A stretch of DNA of 6,757 nt from Deltaproteobacteria bacterium. Lineage in GTDB: Bacteria > Desulfobacterota > Desulfobaccia > Desulfobaccales > 0-14-0-80-60-11. The stretch covers positions 1 through 6,757 of the forward strand of contig VGSO01000162.1 in the NCBI GenBank assembly GCA_016874945.1, written 5' to 3'. This document shows, in pieces, positions 1 through 5,073 of this stretch. Within the stretch, counting starts at the first letter, position 1, and each line of letters starts with the position of its first letter. The translations under genes were made by a program, and so were the position numbers. The notes beneath the pieces were generated by a model. That model was not told the origin of the DNA. It saw nothing but the letters and a program-made list of their open reading frames with translations, and ran no database searches.

Positions 1-2
1 GG

Positions 3-92
3 TTATTGGCCTCGGAAAAGGGCTGCTTGGCTGCCCCGGACAATCGGCTGGTCTTGCTTACCGATTTTGACAAAGAGCGGCTGAATTTCTAA
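3..92 (+). CDS. Possible C-terminal fragment of an unrecognised protein
   Basis: One plus-strand frame is open from the window edge to a TAA at 90-92 and gives 29 residues ending in DNRLVLLTDFDKERLNF. This frame has the most G or C at third codon positions of the three plus frames (about two thirds), and the end looks like an ordinary mixed polar and hydrophobic protein terminus. The other two plus frames also stay open for a similar distance, so the choice rests on composition only. I do not recognise the protein and assign no function. If real, the gene is convergent with the ribosomal cluster. A run of eight T follows at 134-141, but no convincing stem precedes it. Confidence 0.35.
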   Translation, partial: LLASEKGCLAAPDNRLVLLTDFDKERLNF

Positions 93-360
93 GTTTGGGG
101 AACCTTAATATATAACGCCCCCCTTGTCAACCCTTTTTTTTCCAAGAGGACGGACCTAGTGCTAAATATTAAGTAATTTCAAAAAGATAAACACAGTAAA
201 ATTCCACGGTCAAAGCTTGCAATAGTGCTCTTGTGAAGATAATAATTTACAATCTTCCCGTGATGAATTGTGGAAGATAGGGATATTCTATTTTTCCAGA
301 CGTTCCTAATTGCTGGGATATAGATACCTGAAATAGGAAGTGTCCTCCCAATTTTCCTAG

Positions 361-397
361 AAAAAAATTAACTTTGGCGCCTGGACGCCAAAGCTAA
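361..397 (-). terminator. Intrinsic terminator of the alpha operon
   Basis: On the minus strand, TTAGCTTTGGCG (397-386) pairs with CGCCAAAGTTAA (379-368) around a 6-nt loop. This gives a 12-bp stem with one G-T wobble, followed directly by seven T (367-361). This is a textbook Rho-independent terminator about 150 nt downstream of the rplQ stop codon. No other gene lies between, so it most likely ends the rpoA-rplQ transcript. The plus-strand flank is less T-rich, so activity in the opposite direction is less likely. Confidence 0.8.
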
Positions 398-403
398 TTA
401 TAC

Positions 404-430
404 CGTTTTCGGTTTTCGGTTAGGAAAACC
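404..430. repeat. CGGTTTT heptamer element, copy 1 (downstream of rplQ)
   Basis: CGTTTTCGGTTTTCGGT at 404-420 is two tandem 7-nt units and matches 1981-1997 over 17 bases exactly, in the same orientation. The second unit GGTTTTC (411-417) pairs with GAAAACC (424-430) across a 6-nt loop, so the element is also a small hairpin. The duplicate upstream of rpoA has a comparable hairpin. Function is unknown. Confidence 0.6.
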
Positions 431-545
431 TGGAATACCGATAAGTTACAAATTGTATTTGTTGCATTTGGAAGGGAATCAAGTATTATTTTCTTGGGGA
501 ACCTTGATGTTCTCGGTTTCCTGGTGGTGATCTTTTTTTTATCCT

Positions 546-947
546 TTACCCCGCCCCGGCCTTCTTTTTCTTGGATTTGGGGAGCTTCTCGGGGCGGCCC
601 ACCAGCTCCAGGATGGATAATGGGGCGCCGTCTCCCGGGCGGACTCCCAGGGGGATGATGCGGGTATAGCCGCCGGGACGGTCCAGGAACCGTTCCCGGA
701 TATCGCCAAAGAGCTTAGCCACCACTTTTTTGGAGCGCACCACGGCCAGGGCCAGGCGCCGGGCGTGGAGGTCGCCCCGTTTGGCCAGGGTTATGACCTG
801 CTCCGCCCACTGGCGGGCCTCCTTGGCCTTGGCCCGGGTGGTCTCCACCCGTTCGTGCTCCAGCAAGGCGGTGACGAGGTTTCGCAGCATGGCGGTGCGG
901 TGTTCCGTGGTCCGGGACAAGCGCCGGCCGGCTTTCTGGTGTCTCAT
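546..947 (-). CDS. rplQ: 50S ribosomal protein L17
   Basis: This encodes L17 (bL17), a large-subunit protein that binds 23S rRNA near the peptide exit tunnel. The 133-residue product opens with the signature MRHQKAGRRLSRTTEHRTAM and continues with the family's LRNLVTALLEHERVETTRAKAKEAR region. A GGYTRI segment lies near residues 91-96, and the conserved C-terminal core includes LSILELVG. The end is extended by a lysine-rich KSKKKKAGAG tail, which makes it slightly longer than the 127-residue E. coli protein. The ATG overlaps the rpoA stop as ATGA (944-947), so translation is probably coupled, with a GGAAG-like ribosome site inside the rpoA 3' end. It is the last gene of the alpha operon, and its stop lies about 150 nt before the terminator. 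Confidence 0.97.
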   Translation of the reverse strand: MRHQKAGRRLSRTTEHRTAMLRNLVTALLEHERVETTRAKAKEARQWAEQVITLAKRGDLHARRLALAVVRSKKVVAKLFGDIRERFLDRPGGYTRIIPLGVRPGDGAPLSILELVGRPEKLPKSKKKKAGAG

Positions 948-1960
948 GCCACTTCTTCCTTTCTCTCGGGCACCTGGTCCGGAGGCACGAAGCCTTCGAT
1001 CTTCATGCCCAGGCCCAGTCCCATTTCCGTAAGGATTTCCTTAATTTCGTTCAGGGACTTACGGCCAAAATTTTTAGTCTTGAGCATCTCCTGTTCGGTT
1101 TTTTGCACCAGTTCCCCGATGAAGCGGATGTGGGCGTTGCGCAGGCAGTTGGCGGCCCTGACCGACAGCTCCAACTCATTGACGCCGCGGTACAGGTTTT
1201 CATTGAGAATCGGAGCTTCCTCGGACACCCTCTCATCCAGGCCCTCGGCTTCTTCCTCAAAGTTGATGAACATGGAGAGGTGCTCTTTAATGATTTTAGC
1301 CGCATAAGCCAGGGCGTTTTCGGGAGTGATGCTCCCGTCGGTCCAGACTTCCATGGTGAGCTTATCGTAGTCGGTGCGCTGCCCTACCCGGGCTTGGGTC
1401 ACCACGTAGTTGACCTTCCGGATGGGCGAAAAACTGGCGTCCAGGGGAATGTAGCCGATGGGCTGGTTCTCGTCTTTGTTGGCCTCCGCAGGCACAAACC
1501 CCTTGCCGCTTTTCACCGTCATTTCCAGGATGAGCTGGCCGTCCTCGGCCAGAGACGCGATGAGGTGCTCGGGGTTGAGGATTTCCACGGTGCCGTCGGT
1601 CTGAATGTCTCCGGCCCGGACCTCCCGTTCCCCTTGGGCCTCCAGGTGGAGGTACTTAACTCCGTCCCCCCCCAGCGTTTTGAGGCGCACCTGTTTCAGA
1701 TTCAGCAAGATCTCCGTAACATCTTCACGGACCCCGGGGATGGCGGAAAATTCGTGATATACGTCTTGAATGCGGACCGCGGTGATGGCCGATCCCCTGA
1801 GGGAGGATAGCAGGACCCGCCGCAGGGCATTCCCCAGAGTGATGCCGAAACCCCTTTCCAAAGGCTCACAAGAGAACTTGCCATAAACGCGGCTGTGGCT
1901 CTCGCCATCCACATCCACCCGTTTGGGCTTGATTAGGTCGGTCCAATTTTTGTGGATCAT
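944..1960 (-). CDS. rpoA: DNA-directed RNA polymerase subunit alpha
   Basis: This encodes the alpha subunit, which dimerises to nucleate assembly of RNA polymerase and contacts promoter UP elements and activators. The protein has 338 residues, a normal length. The N-terminal domain (about 1-235) contains the dimerisation helix segment GFGITLGNALRRVLLSS (38-54). An acidic linker (EEEAEGLDERVSEE, 235-248) leads to the C-terminal domain. There VRAANCL (267-273) carries Arg268 and Asn271, equivalent to the DNA-contacting Arg265 and Asn268 of E. coli, and NFGRKSLNEI (297-306) forms the second DNA-binding element. The ATG at 1960 follows a GAGGAG with only 2 nt between, a rather tight spacing. Upstream is an unusually long 249-nt spacer after rpsD with a terminator-like stem, so rpoA may be set separately from the ribosomal genes. 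The stop overlaps rplQ by ATGA. Confidence 0.98.
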   Translation of the reverse strand: MIHKNWTDLIKPKRVDVDGESHSRVYGKFSCEPLERGFGITLGNALRRVLLSSLRGSAITAVRIQDVYHEFSAIPGVREDVTEILLNLKQVRLKTLGGDGVKYLHLEAQGEREVRAGDIQTDGTVEILNPEHLIASLAEDGQLILEMTVKSGKGFVPAEANKDENQPIGYIPLDASFSPIRKVNYVVTQARVGQRTDYDKLTMEVWTDGSITPENALAYAAKIIKEHLSMFINFEEEAEGLDERVSEEAPILNENLYRGVNELELSVRAANCLRNAHIRFIGELVQKTEQEMLKTKNFGRKSLNEIKEILTEMGLGLGMKIEGFVPPDQVPERKEEVA

Positions 1961-1980
1961 AACTCCTCGGACTACTAATA

Positions 1981-2005
1981 CGTTTTCGGTTTTCGGTAAA
2001 AAACC
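1981..2005. repeat. CGGTTTT heptamer element, copy 2 (upstream of rpoA)
   Basis: Bases 1981-1997 match 404-420 exactly. GGTTTT (1988-1993) pairs with AAAACC (2000-2005) over a 6-nt loop, mirroring the hairpin of copy 1. On the minus-strand RNA, the U run of the preceding terminator-like stem is also the 5' arm of this hairpin, so the two structures would compete. Confidence 0.6.
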
Positions 2006-2033
2006 TAAGGATTATCCATAGATAAATCCTTGG
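1998..2033 (-). terminator. Terminator-like stem in the rpoA leader
   Basis: On the minus strand, AAGGATTTATC (2031-2021) pairs with GATAATCCTT (2016-2007) around a TATG loop. The stem has about ten pairs with one bulged base, and two further G-C pairs form beyond a second bulge. A run of six T (2003-1998) follows after a few bases, and the rpoA ATG lies 38 nt further on. It has the layout of a modest intrinsic terminator or attenuator. Its AT-rich stem makes efficiency uncertain, and readthrough is needed unless a promoter lies in the last 38 nt. Confidence 0.5.
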
Positions 2034-2169
2034 TTTGTTTCAGTTGAAACCGAACATGATATAAGTTGGTAAATTTTAGCCCTGGGGACGCCGTTTAGGG
2101 CAACGCTTCAATAACTTGTATTCCCCGGAACCACCTTTGGCTTAGGCCTCTCGGCTGCGCCTAAATATT

Positions 2170-2191
2170 GAACAGCCGGGGGCGGCTGTTC
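2170..2191 (-). other. Perfect hairpin downstream of rpsD
   Basis: GAACAGCCG (2170-2178) and CGGCTGTTC (2183-2191) form a perfect 9-bp GC-rich stem with a 4-nt loop, 18 nt after the rpsD stop. The following minus-strand bases, AATATTTAGG, are not a proper T tract. It is therefore more likely a 3'-end stabiliser, processing site or weak pause than a strong intrinsic terminator. Confidence 0.6.
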
Positions 2192-2209
2192 TACATTTAC
2201 CCTAGATTT

Positions 2210-2836
2210 CTACTTGGAATAAAGCTCCACAATAAGATGTTCCTGGATGGGCATGGTGAGGTCTTCCCGGGAAGGAAACATAATCACCCGCCCCCGGGCT
2301 TCGGCTTTATCCATTTCCAGCCAGGGTGGGGTGCCCCGCCGGGCCACGGCCTCCAGGGCGTCTCGGATCATGGGCATATTCTTGCCCTTGTCCGTCACCT
2401 GGATGGTGTCTCCCTGGCGCACCAGGTACGAAGGAAGATTAACCGTCCGACCGTTCACCAGGACCAGATTGTGCCGCACCAACTGCCGGGCCTGGGCCCG
2501 GGAGTTGGCAAACCCGAGACGGTAGGCGATGTTGTCCAGCCGCCGTTCCAGGAACACCAGCAAGTTGGTGCCGGTTACCCCTTTCTGCCGTTCCGCGGCC
2601 TCAAAATAACCCCGGAACTGCTTTTCCATGATGCCGTAAATCCGGCGGACTTTCTGTTTTTCCCGGAGCTGCATGCCGTAGTCGGAAAGCTTGCCCCGGC
2701 GCTGGCCGTGCTGCCCCGGCGGAAAGTGGCGCCTTTCGATGCCGCATTTGTCCGTATAACAGCGGTCCCCTTTAAGATAGAGCTGCATTCCTTCCCGGCG
2801 GCAGAGCCGGCAACTGGGTCCTGTATATCTGGCCAA
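2210..2836 (-). CDS. rpsD: 30S ribosomal protein S4 (TTG start)
   Basis: This encodes S4 (uS4), a primary 16S rRNA-binding protein that nucleates assembly of the 30S body; in several bacteria it represses its own operon. The 208-residue product has the N-terminal zinc site Cys9-X2-Cys12-X13-Cys26-X4-Cys31, followed by HFPPGQHG. The S4 RNA-binding domain spans about 98-160 and includes NSRAQARQLVRHNLVLVNGR (111-130). The start is TTG at 2836 and gives the usual N terminus MARYTGP. GAGGAG lies 6 nt upstream, and no ATG fits. It begins 17 nt after rpsK, which suggests coupled translation. A perfect hairpin and a 249-nt structured spacer follow before rpoA. Identification is secure; the TTG start may hold down synthesis or help autoregulation, which is inference. 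Confidence 0.98.
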   Translation of the reverse strand: MARYTGPSCRLCRREGMQLYLKGDRCYTDKCGIERRHFPPGQHGQRRGKLSDYGMQLREKQKVRRIYGIMEKQFRGYFEAAERQKGVTGTNLLVFLERRLDNIAYRLGFANSRAQARQLVRHNLVLVNGRTVNLPSYLVRQGDTIQVTDKGKNMPMIRDALEAVARRGTPPWLEMDKAEARGRVIMFPSREDLTMPIQEHLIVELYSK

Positions 2837-2842
2837 CGTAAT

Positions 2843-2848
2843 CTCCTC
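2843..2848 (-). promoter_or_regulatory. Ribosome-binding site of rpsD
   Basis: The minus-strand GAGGAG stands 6 nt before the TTG at 2836 and lies inside the 17-nt rpsK-rpsD gap. Its position supports TTG as the true start, since no ATG or GTG gives the conserved S4 N terminus. Confidence 0.8.
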
Positions 2849-2853
2849 TAGCG

Positions 2854-3243
2854 TTACACCCGGCGGCGTTTGGGCGGGCGGCAGCCGTTATGGGGGATGG
2901 GGCTGACGTCCCGGATAAGATTGATGCTCAAACCGGCGGCCTGCAAGGCCCGCAGGGCCGCCTCCCGGCCGGCGCCGGGGCCCTTGACGAACACGTCCAC
3001 GTTGCGCATCCCGTGCTCCATGGCCTTCTTGGCCGCGTCCTGGGCCGCCAACTGGGCCGCAAAGGGGGTGCCCTTACGGGACCCTTTGAAACCCTGGACG
3101 CCCGCGGACGACCAGGAAACCACGTTCCCGCTGGGATCGGTGATGGTCACCAGGGTATTGTTAAAGCTGGCCTTGATATGGGCCACCCCCACGGGGATGT
3201 TTTTCCGTTCCTTTTTCTTTTTAGAGCGAGCCGGTCTGGCCAT
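2854..3243 (-). CDS. rpsK: 30S ribosomal protein S11
   Basis: This encodes S11 (uS11), a small-subunit platform protein that contacts 16S rRNA near the mRNA exit. From the ATG at 3243 the product has 129 residues, the normal size. It has a basic N-terminal extension (ARPARSKKKKERKN) and the conserved IPVGVAHIKASFNNTLVTIT and GTPFAAQLAAQDAAKKA segments. The C terminus, with DVSPIPHNGCRPPKRRRV, is the family signature. A GTG lies one codon upstream (3246), but AAGGAGG at 3254-3248 is 4 nt from the ATG and almost touches the GTG, so I prefer ATG. The ribosome site overlaps the rpsM stop, and the gap between genes is only 9 nt. rpsD follows 17 nt downstream. Confidence 0.97.
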   Translation of the reverse strand: MARPARSKKKKERKNIPVGVAHIKASFNNTLVTITDPSGNVVSWSSAGVQGFKGSRKGTPFAAQLAAQDAAKKAMEHGMRNVDVFVKGPGAGREAALRALQAAGLSINLIRDVSPIPHNGCRPPKRRRV

Positions 3244-3252
3244 CACCCCTCC

Positions 3253-3627
3253 TTAGGACTTCTTCCGTTTGCCCACCACGCTGCGCCTCGGGCCTTTGCG
3301 GGTGCGGGCGTTGGTATGGGTGCGCTGGCCCCGGACCGGCAGTCCCCGCCGGTGCCGCAACCCCCGGTAGCAGCCCAGATCCATGAGCCGCTTGATGTTC
3401 ATGGACACTTCCCGCCTCAGATCCCCCTCTACCTTGCAGGTGGAATCAATTGCCTGGCGGATGCGGGTGATATCCTCGTCGTTCAAATCCGCGGTCTTGG
3501 TGGCCGGGTCTACTCCGGCTTCCCGAAGCACCCGGTCCGCGGTGGTGCGACCGATGCCGTAAATATAGGTGAGGGCGATCTCAATCCTTTTATTACGGGG
3601 TAAATCTATGCCGGCGATTCTGGCCAA
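3253..3627 (-). CDS. rpsM: 30S ribosomal protein S13 (TTG start)
   Basis: This encodes S13 (uS13), a small-subunit head protein that contacts the P-site tRNA and forms bridges to the large subunit. The 124-residue product begins MARIAGIDLPRNKRIEIALT. It contains the helix-two-turn-helix region YIYGIGRTTADRVLREAGVD and ends with GLPVRGQRTHTNARTRKGPR and a basic tail. The start is TTG at 3627. An in-frame ATG-type start 16 codons upstream would add residues found in no S13 and would overlap rpmJ, whereas GGGAGGGG lies 5 nt before the TTG. rpmJ ends 13 nt upstream, and rpsK starts 9 nt downstream with its ribosome site over the rpsM stop. The rare start codon is shared with rpsD. Confidence 0.97.
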   Translation of the reverse strand: MARIAGIDLPRNKRIEIALTYIYGIGRTTADRVLREAGVDPATKTADLNDEDITRIRQAIDSTCKVEGDLRREVSMNIKRLMDLGCYRGLRHRRGLPVRGQRTHTNARTRKGPRRSVVGKRKKS

Positions 3628-3632
3628 CGCTG

Positions 3633-3640
3633 CCCCTCCC
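3633..3640 (-). promoter_or_regulatory. Ribosome-binding site of rpsM
   Basis: The minus-strand GGGAGGGG lies 5 nt upstream of the TTG at 3627, in the 13-nt gap after the rpmJ stop. It fixes the start of S13 at TTG rather than at the upstream in-frame codon. Confidence 0.8.
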
Positions 3641-3754
3641 TTATCCCTGCCGCTGCTTGTGCTTGGGGTTCTCACAGATCACCCGCACCACCCCTTTGCG
3701 GCGGATGATCTTGCACTTCGCGCACATTCGCTTCACTGACGGCCTGACTTTCAT
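3641..3754 (-). CDS. rpmJ: 50S ribosomal protein L36
   Basis: This 37-codon gene encodes L36 (bL36), a tiny zinc-ribbon protein of the large subunit that binds domain V-VI regions of 23S rRNA. The protein reads MKVRPSVKRMCAKCKIIRRK and ends with CENPKHKQRQG. The zinc ligands are Cys11, Cys14, Cys27 and His32, so this is the zinc-binding form rather than the cysteine-free paralogue. The ATG at 3754 is preceded by an AGGATGG-type ribosome site 4 nt away. It is the first gene after the structured 127-nt spacer behind infA and lies 13 nt ahead of rpsM, so it heads the alpha-type group here. Identity is secure from length, sequence and position. Confidence 0.96.
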   Translation of the reverse strand: MKVRPSVKRMCAKCKIIRRKGVVRVICENPKHKQRQG

Positions 3755-3881
3755 ATTGCCATCCTATTGGGGGCTCTGCAAATTAACACCCCTGGGTTTC
3801 ACACGTAAGGGCGTGATTTATCACGCCCGAAATTATCGGTGTTTAAAAATGCTCCTATGGGCGGATTAATTTGCGCCATCC
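3755..3881 (-). promoter_or_regulatory. Candidate structured leader upstream of rpmJ-rpsM
   Basis: The infA-rpmJ spacer can fold on the minus-strand RNA into nested stems. The outer stem pairs GCAAATT-type sequence after the infA stop (3874-3866) with its complement just before the rpmJ ribosome site (3786-3778). A second stem pairs AACACC (about 3844-3839) with GGTGTT (about 3790-3785), overlapping the outer pairing by two bases. The centre is a perfect 8-bp hairpin GGGCGTGA/TCACGCCC (3828-3809) with a 4-nt loop. No T run follows, so it is not a terminator. In E. coli the alpha operon is controlled by S4 binding a pseudoknot in the leader before rpsM; a similar role here is inference from position. 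Confidence 0.4.
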
Positions 3882-4100
3882 CTATTTAACCCGGTAAATG
3901 ATGCGCCCCCGCGTCACGTCATAGGGGGATAACTCCACGATCACTTTGTCTCCCGGGAGAATCTTGATGTAGTGCATCCGCATCTTGCCGGAAATATGGG
4001 CCAGCACCCGGTGCCCGTTGGCCAGCTCCACCCGGAACATGGCATTGGGCAGGGGCTCGATTACCACACCTTCCACTTCAATGGCGTCTTCTTTGGGCAT
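3882..4100 (-). CDS. infA: Translation initiation factor IF-1
   Basis: This encodes IF-1, the OB-fold factor that occupies the 30S A site during initiation and works with IF-2 and IF-3. The product has 72 residues, the standard length. It shows EDAIEVEGVVIEPLPNAMFR, then VELANGHRVLAHISGKMRMH and IKILPGDKVIVELSPYDVTR, and ends RGRIIYRVK. The ATG at 4100 gives the usual MPKED/MAKED start, but the upstream bases AAAGAAACCTTC hold no strong Shine-Dalgarno. An AT-rich 108-nt spacer with a possible promoter precedes it, which may allow transcription independent of map. A structured spacer follows before rpmJ. Nothing suggests damage to the gene. Confidence 0.97.
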   Translation of the reverse strand: MPKEDAIEVEGVVIEPLPNAMFRVELANGHRVLAHISGKMRMHYIKILPGDKVIVELSPYDVTRGRIIYRVK

Positions 4101-4136
4101 GAAGGTTTCTTTATAATTATTTCAGGAAGTTACTTT

Positions 4137-4165
4137 AATTTAATTCATTATCCTGGCAAATTCAA
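4137..4165 (-). promoter_or_regulatory. Weak candidate promoter for infA
   Basis: In the AT-rich map-infA spacer, the minus strand reads TTGAAT (4165-4160), a 17-nt gap, then TAAATT (4142-4137). Each hexamer matches four of six sigma70 consensus bases. It lies about 37 nt upstream of the infA start. AT-rich DNA produces such matches often, so this is tentative. Confidence 0.25.
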
Positions 4166-4171
4166 GTATCC

Positions 4172-4211
4172 CGCCGTAGGCCCCAGACCGGGCGGAGCAA
4201 CCCCGCCCCTA
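4172..4211. repeat. REP-like GC-rich palindromic element at the end of map
   Basis: In an otherwise AT-rich spacer, GGGCGG (4190-4195) pairs with CCGCCC (4203-4208) over a 7-nt loop, with an outer GTAG (about 4176-4179) and CTAC (4209-4212). On the minus strand it opens TGTAGGGGCGGGG, the style of short GC-rich intergenic palindromes scattered through many bacterial genomes. The TAG in this motif (4211-4209) is the map stop codon. It has no T tract, so it is not a typical intrinsic terminator. Confidence 0.45.
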
Positions 4212-4955
4212 CAATTTACTTAAAACCAAAACCCCGTTTTCCGTTAACGCCACGGAATGCTCAAAATGCGCGGCCAGGCTGCCGTCCTGGGTCACCGCGG
4301 TCCAGCCGTCTTTTAAAATCTTCACTTTCCAGTCCCCCGCGGCGGTCATGGGCTCGATGGCCAGGGTCATGCCCGGCTGTAACCGGTGGCCCTTGCCCGG
4401 CGGTCCGAAATTGGGAATCTGGGGGTCCTCGTGCAGGGACCGCCCGATGCCGTGCCCCACAAATTCCCGGATCACGTTGAACCCGGCTCCCTCCACCACG
4501 GTCTGCACCGCGTGGGAGATGTCAGACACATATCCGCCCACCCGGCACGCCGCGATGCCAGCGTAAAGGGATTTTTCCGTGGCTTCCAGGAGCCTCCGGG
4601 CCTTGTTGCTCACCTGGCCCACGGCTACGGTCACCGCGGCGTCGCCGTAGTAACCATCGTACTTCACTCCGAAATCCAGGCTCACCAGGTCCCCTTCCTT
4701 CATACGACGGCGCCCGGGGATGCCATGGACGACTTCTTCATTAATGGAGATACAGACAGACCGGGGATAGCCCCGGTAGCCCTTAAAGGCCGGCTGCACC
4801 TTCCGGCGGCGGCACATCTCCTCCGCCGCCTCATCCAACTCCAGGGTCTCCACCCCGGGCCGGATCAGTTCTTTAATTCCCTCCAGGATCTCGGCCACGA
4901 TGCGATTGGCCGTCTCCATCTTGGCGATCTCCTGGGGAGACTTGAGTAAAATCAT
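4209..4955 (-). CDS. map: Type I methionine aminopeptidase
   Basis: This enzyme removes the initiator methionine from nascent proteins when the second residue is small, using two divalent metal ions in a pita-bread fold. The 248-residue product has all five metal ligands: Asp94 (SLDFG), Asp105 (GDAA), His168 (VGHGIG), Glu201 (AIEPM) and Glu232 (FEHSV). The catalytic or substrate-contacting His77 (VVHGIP) and His175 (SLHEDP) are also present. There is no N-terminal zinc-finger extension, as usual for the short bacterial form. The ATG at 4955 gives the expected MILLKSPQEIAKM start. However, the bases just upstream are a C-rich heptamer repeat with no Shine-Dalgarno on the transcript. The stop codon lies in a REP-like palindrome. 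Confidence 0.97.
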   Translation of the reverse strand: MILLKSPQEIAKMETANRIVAEILEGIKELIRPGVETLELDEAAEEMCRRRKVQPAFKGYRGYPRSVCISINEEVVHGIPGRRRMKEGDLVSLDFGVKYDGYYGDAAVTVAVGQVSNKARRLLEATEKSLYAGIAACRVGGYVSDISHAVQTVVEGAGFNVIREFVGHGIGRSLHEDPQIPNFGPPGKGHRLQPGMTLAIEPMTAAGDWKVKILKDGWTAVTQDGSLAAHFEHSVALTENGVLVLSKL

Positions 4956-4956
4956 A

Positions 4957-4988
4957 TCAGGGGTTAGGGGTCAGGGGTCAGGGGTCAG
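4957..4988 (+). repeat. TCAGGGG heptamer tract and G-quadruplex motif before map
   Basis: Units TCAGGGG, TTAGGGG, TCAGGGG and TCAGGGG followed by TCAG make about 4.6 copies of a 7-nt repeat. The plus strand thus has four runs of four G (4960-4984) separated by 3-nt loops, a canonical G-quadruplex motif on the template strand of map. It ends within a few bases of the map ATG. The last unit, GGGGTCA (4981-4987), also pairs with TGACCCC (5000-5006) across a 12-nt loop. Confidence 0.8.
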
Positions 4989-5073
4989 TTTAATAATTTT
5001 GACCCCCGCCCTGTTCCCTATTTTTTACTTGTTTTAAAATCGGATAAGGGATAATCACGGATAGAGGTTTTAT

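Larger units (their letters stand above)
93..545. other. AT-rich non-coding spacer downstream of rplQ
   Basis: No credible gene is visible on either strand across these 453 bases, and composition is much more AT-rich than in the neighbouring genes. Contents: a T8 run at 134-141 without a clear stem; an inverted repeat ATCTTCC (252-258) and GGAAGAT (272-278) with a 13-nt gap; an intrinsic terminator at 361-397 reading on the minus strand; a CGTTTTC-type heptamer element at 404-430; and about 115 nt of featureless AT-rich sequence next to the rplQ stop. It is best read as the boundary between the ribosomal cluster and the next transcription unit. Confidence 0.7.
1961..2209 (-). other. Structured rpsD-rpoA spacer
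   Basis: This 249-nt gap is long for a junction that is usually short in alpha operons, and no gene fits it. In transcription order it holds a perfect 9-bp hairpin (2191-2170), a 6-bp stem GCCTAA/TTAGGC (2164-2142), a 5-bp inverted repeat around 2101-2079, a terminator-like stem with U6 (2033-1998), the heptamer element (1997-1981), and the rpoA ribosome site GAGGAG (1963-1968). A weak sigma70-like pair, TTGCCC (2103-2098) and TAAAAT (2078-2073), has a 19-nt gap and is only a guess. The region could separate rpoA-rplQ expression from the ribosomal genes upstream. Confidence 0.6.

Noticed and set aside
93..141. T8 run at 134-141 as terminator of the plus-strand fragment
   Set aside because: Only scattered G-C pairing (GGGG at 97-100 with a C run at about 118-123) with a long loop precedes it; no compact stem.
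252..278. Inverted repeat ATCTTCC / GGAAGAT with a 13-nt gap, as an operator or terminator
   Set aside because: The short arms lie in AT-rich DNA with no gene, T tract or promoter beside them.
95..505. Exact 12-base repeat TTGGGGAACCTT at 95-106 and 494-505
   Set aside because: About one 12-base match is expected by chance in a sequence of this length, and the flanks do not match.
1103..1810. Long open frame on the plus strand opposite rpoA (also 2168-2851, 2890-3603 and 4386-4949 opposite other genes)
   Set aside because: These are antisense shadows of GC-rich conserved genes; none has a recognisable product or ribosome site.
3628..3675. Upstream in-frame start for rpsM adding 16 residues
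   Set aside because: It overlaps rpmJ, the added residues do not resemble S13, and a good ribosome site precedes the TTG at 3627.
3809..3828. Perfect hairpin before rpmJ as an intrinsic terminator
   Set aside because: Neither side carries a T run; it fits a leader structure better.
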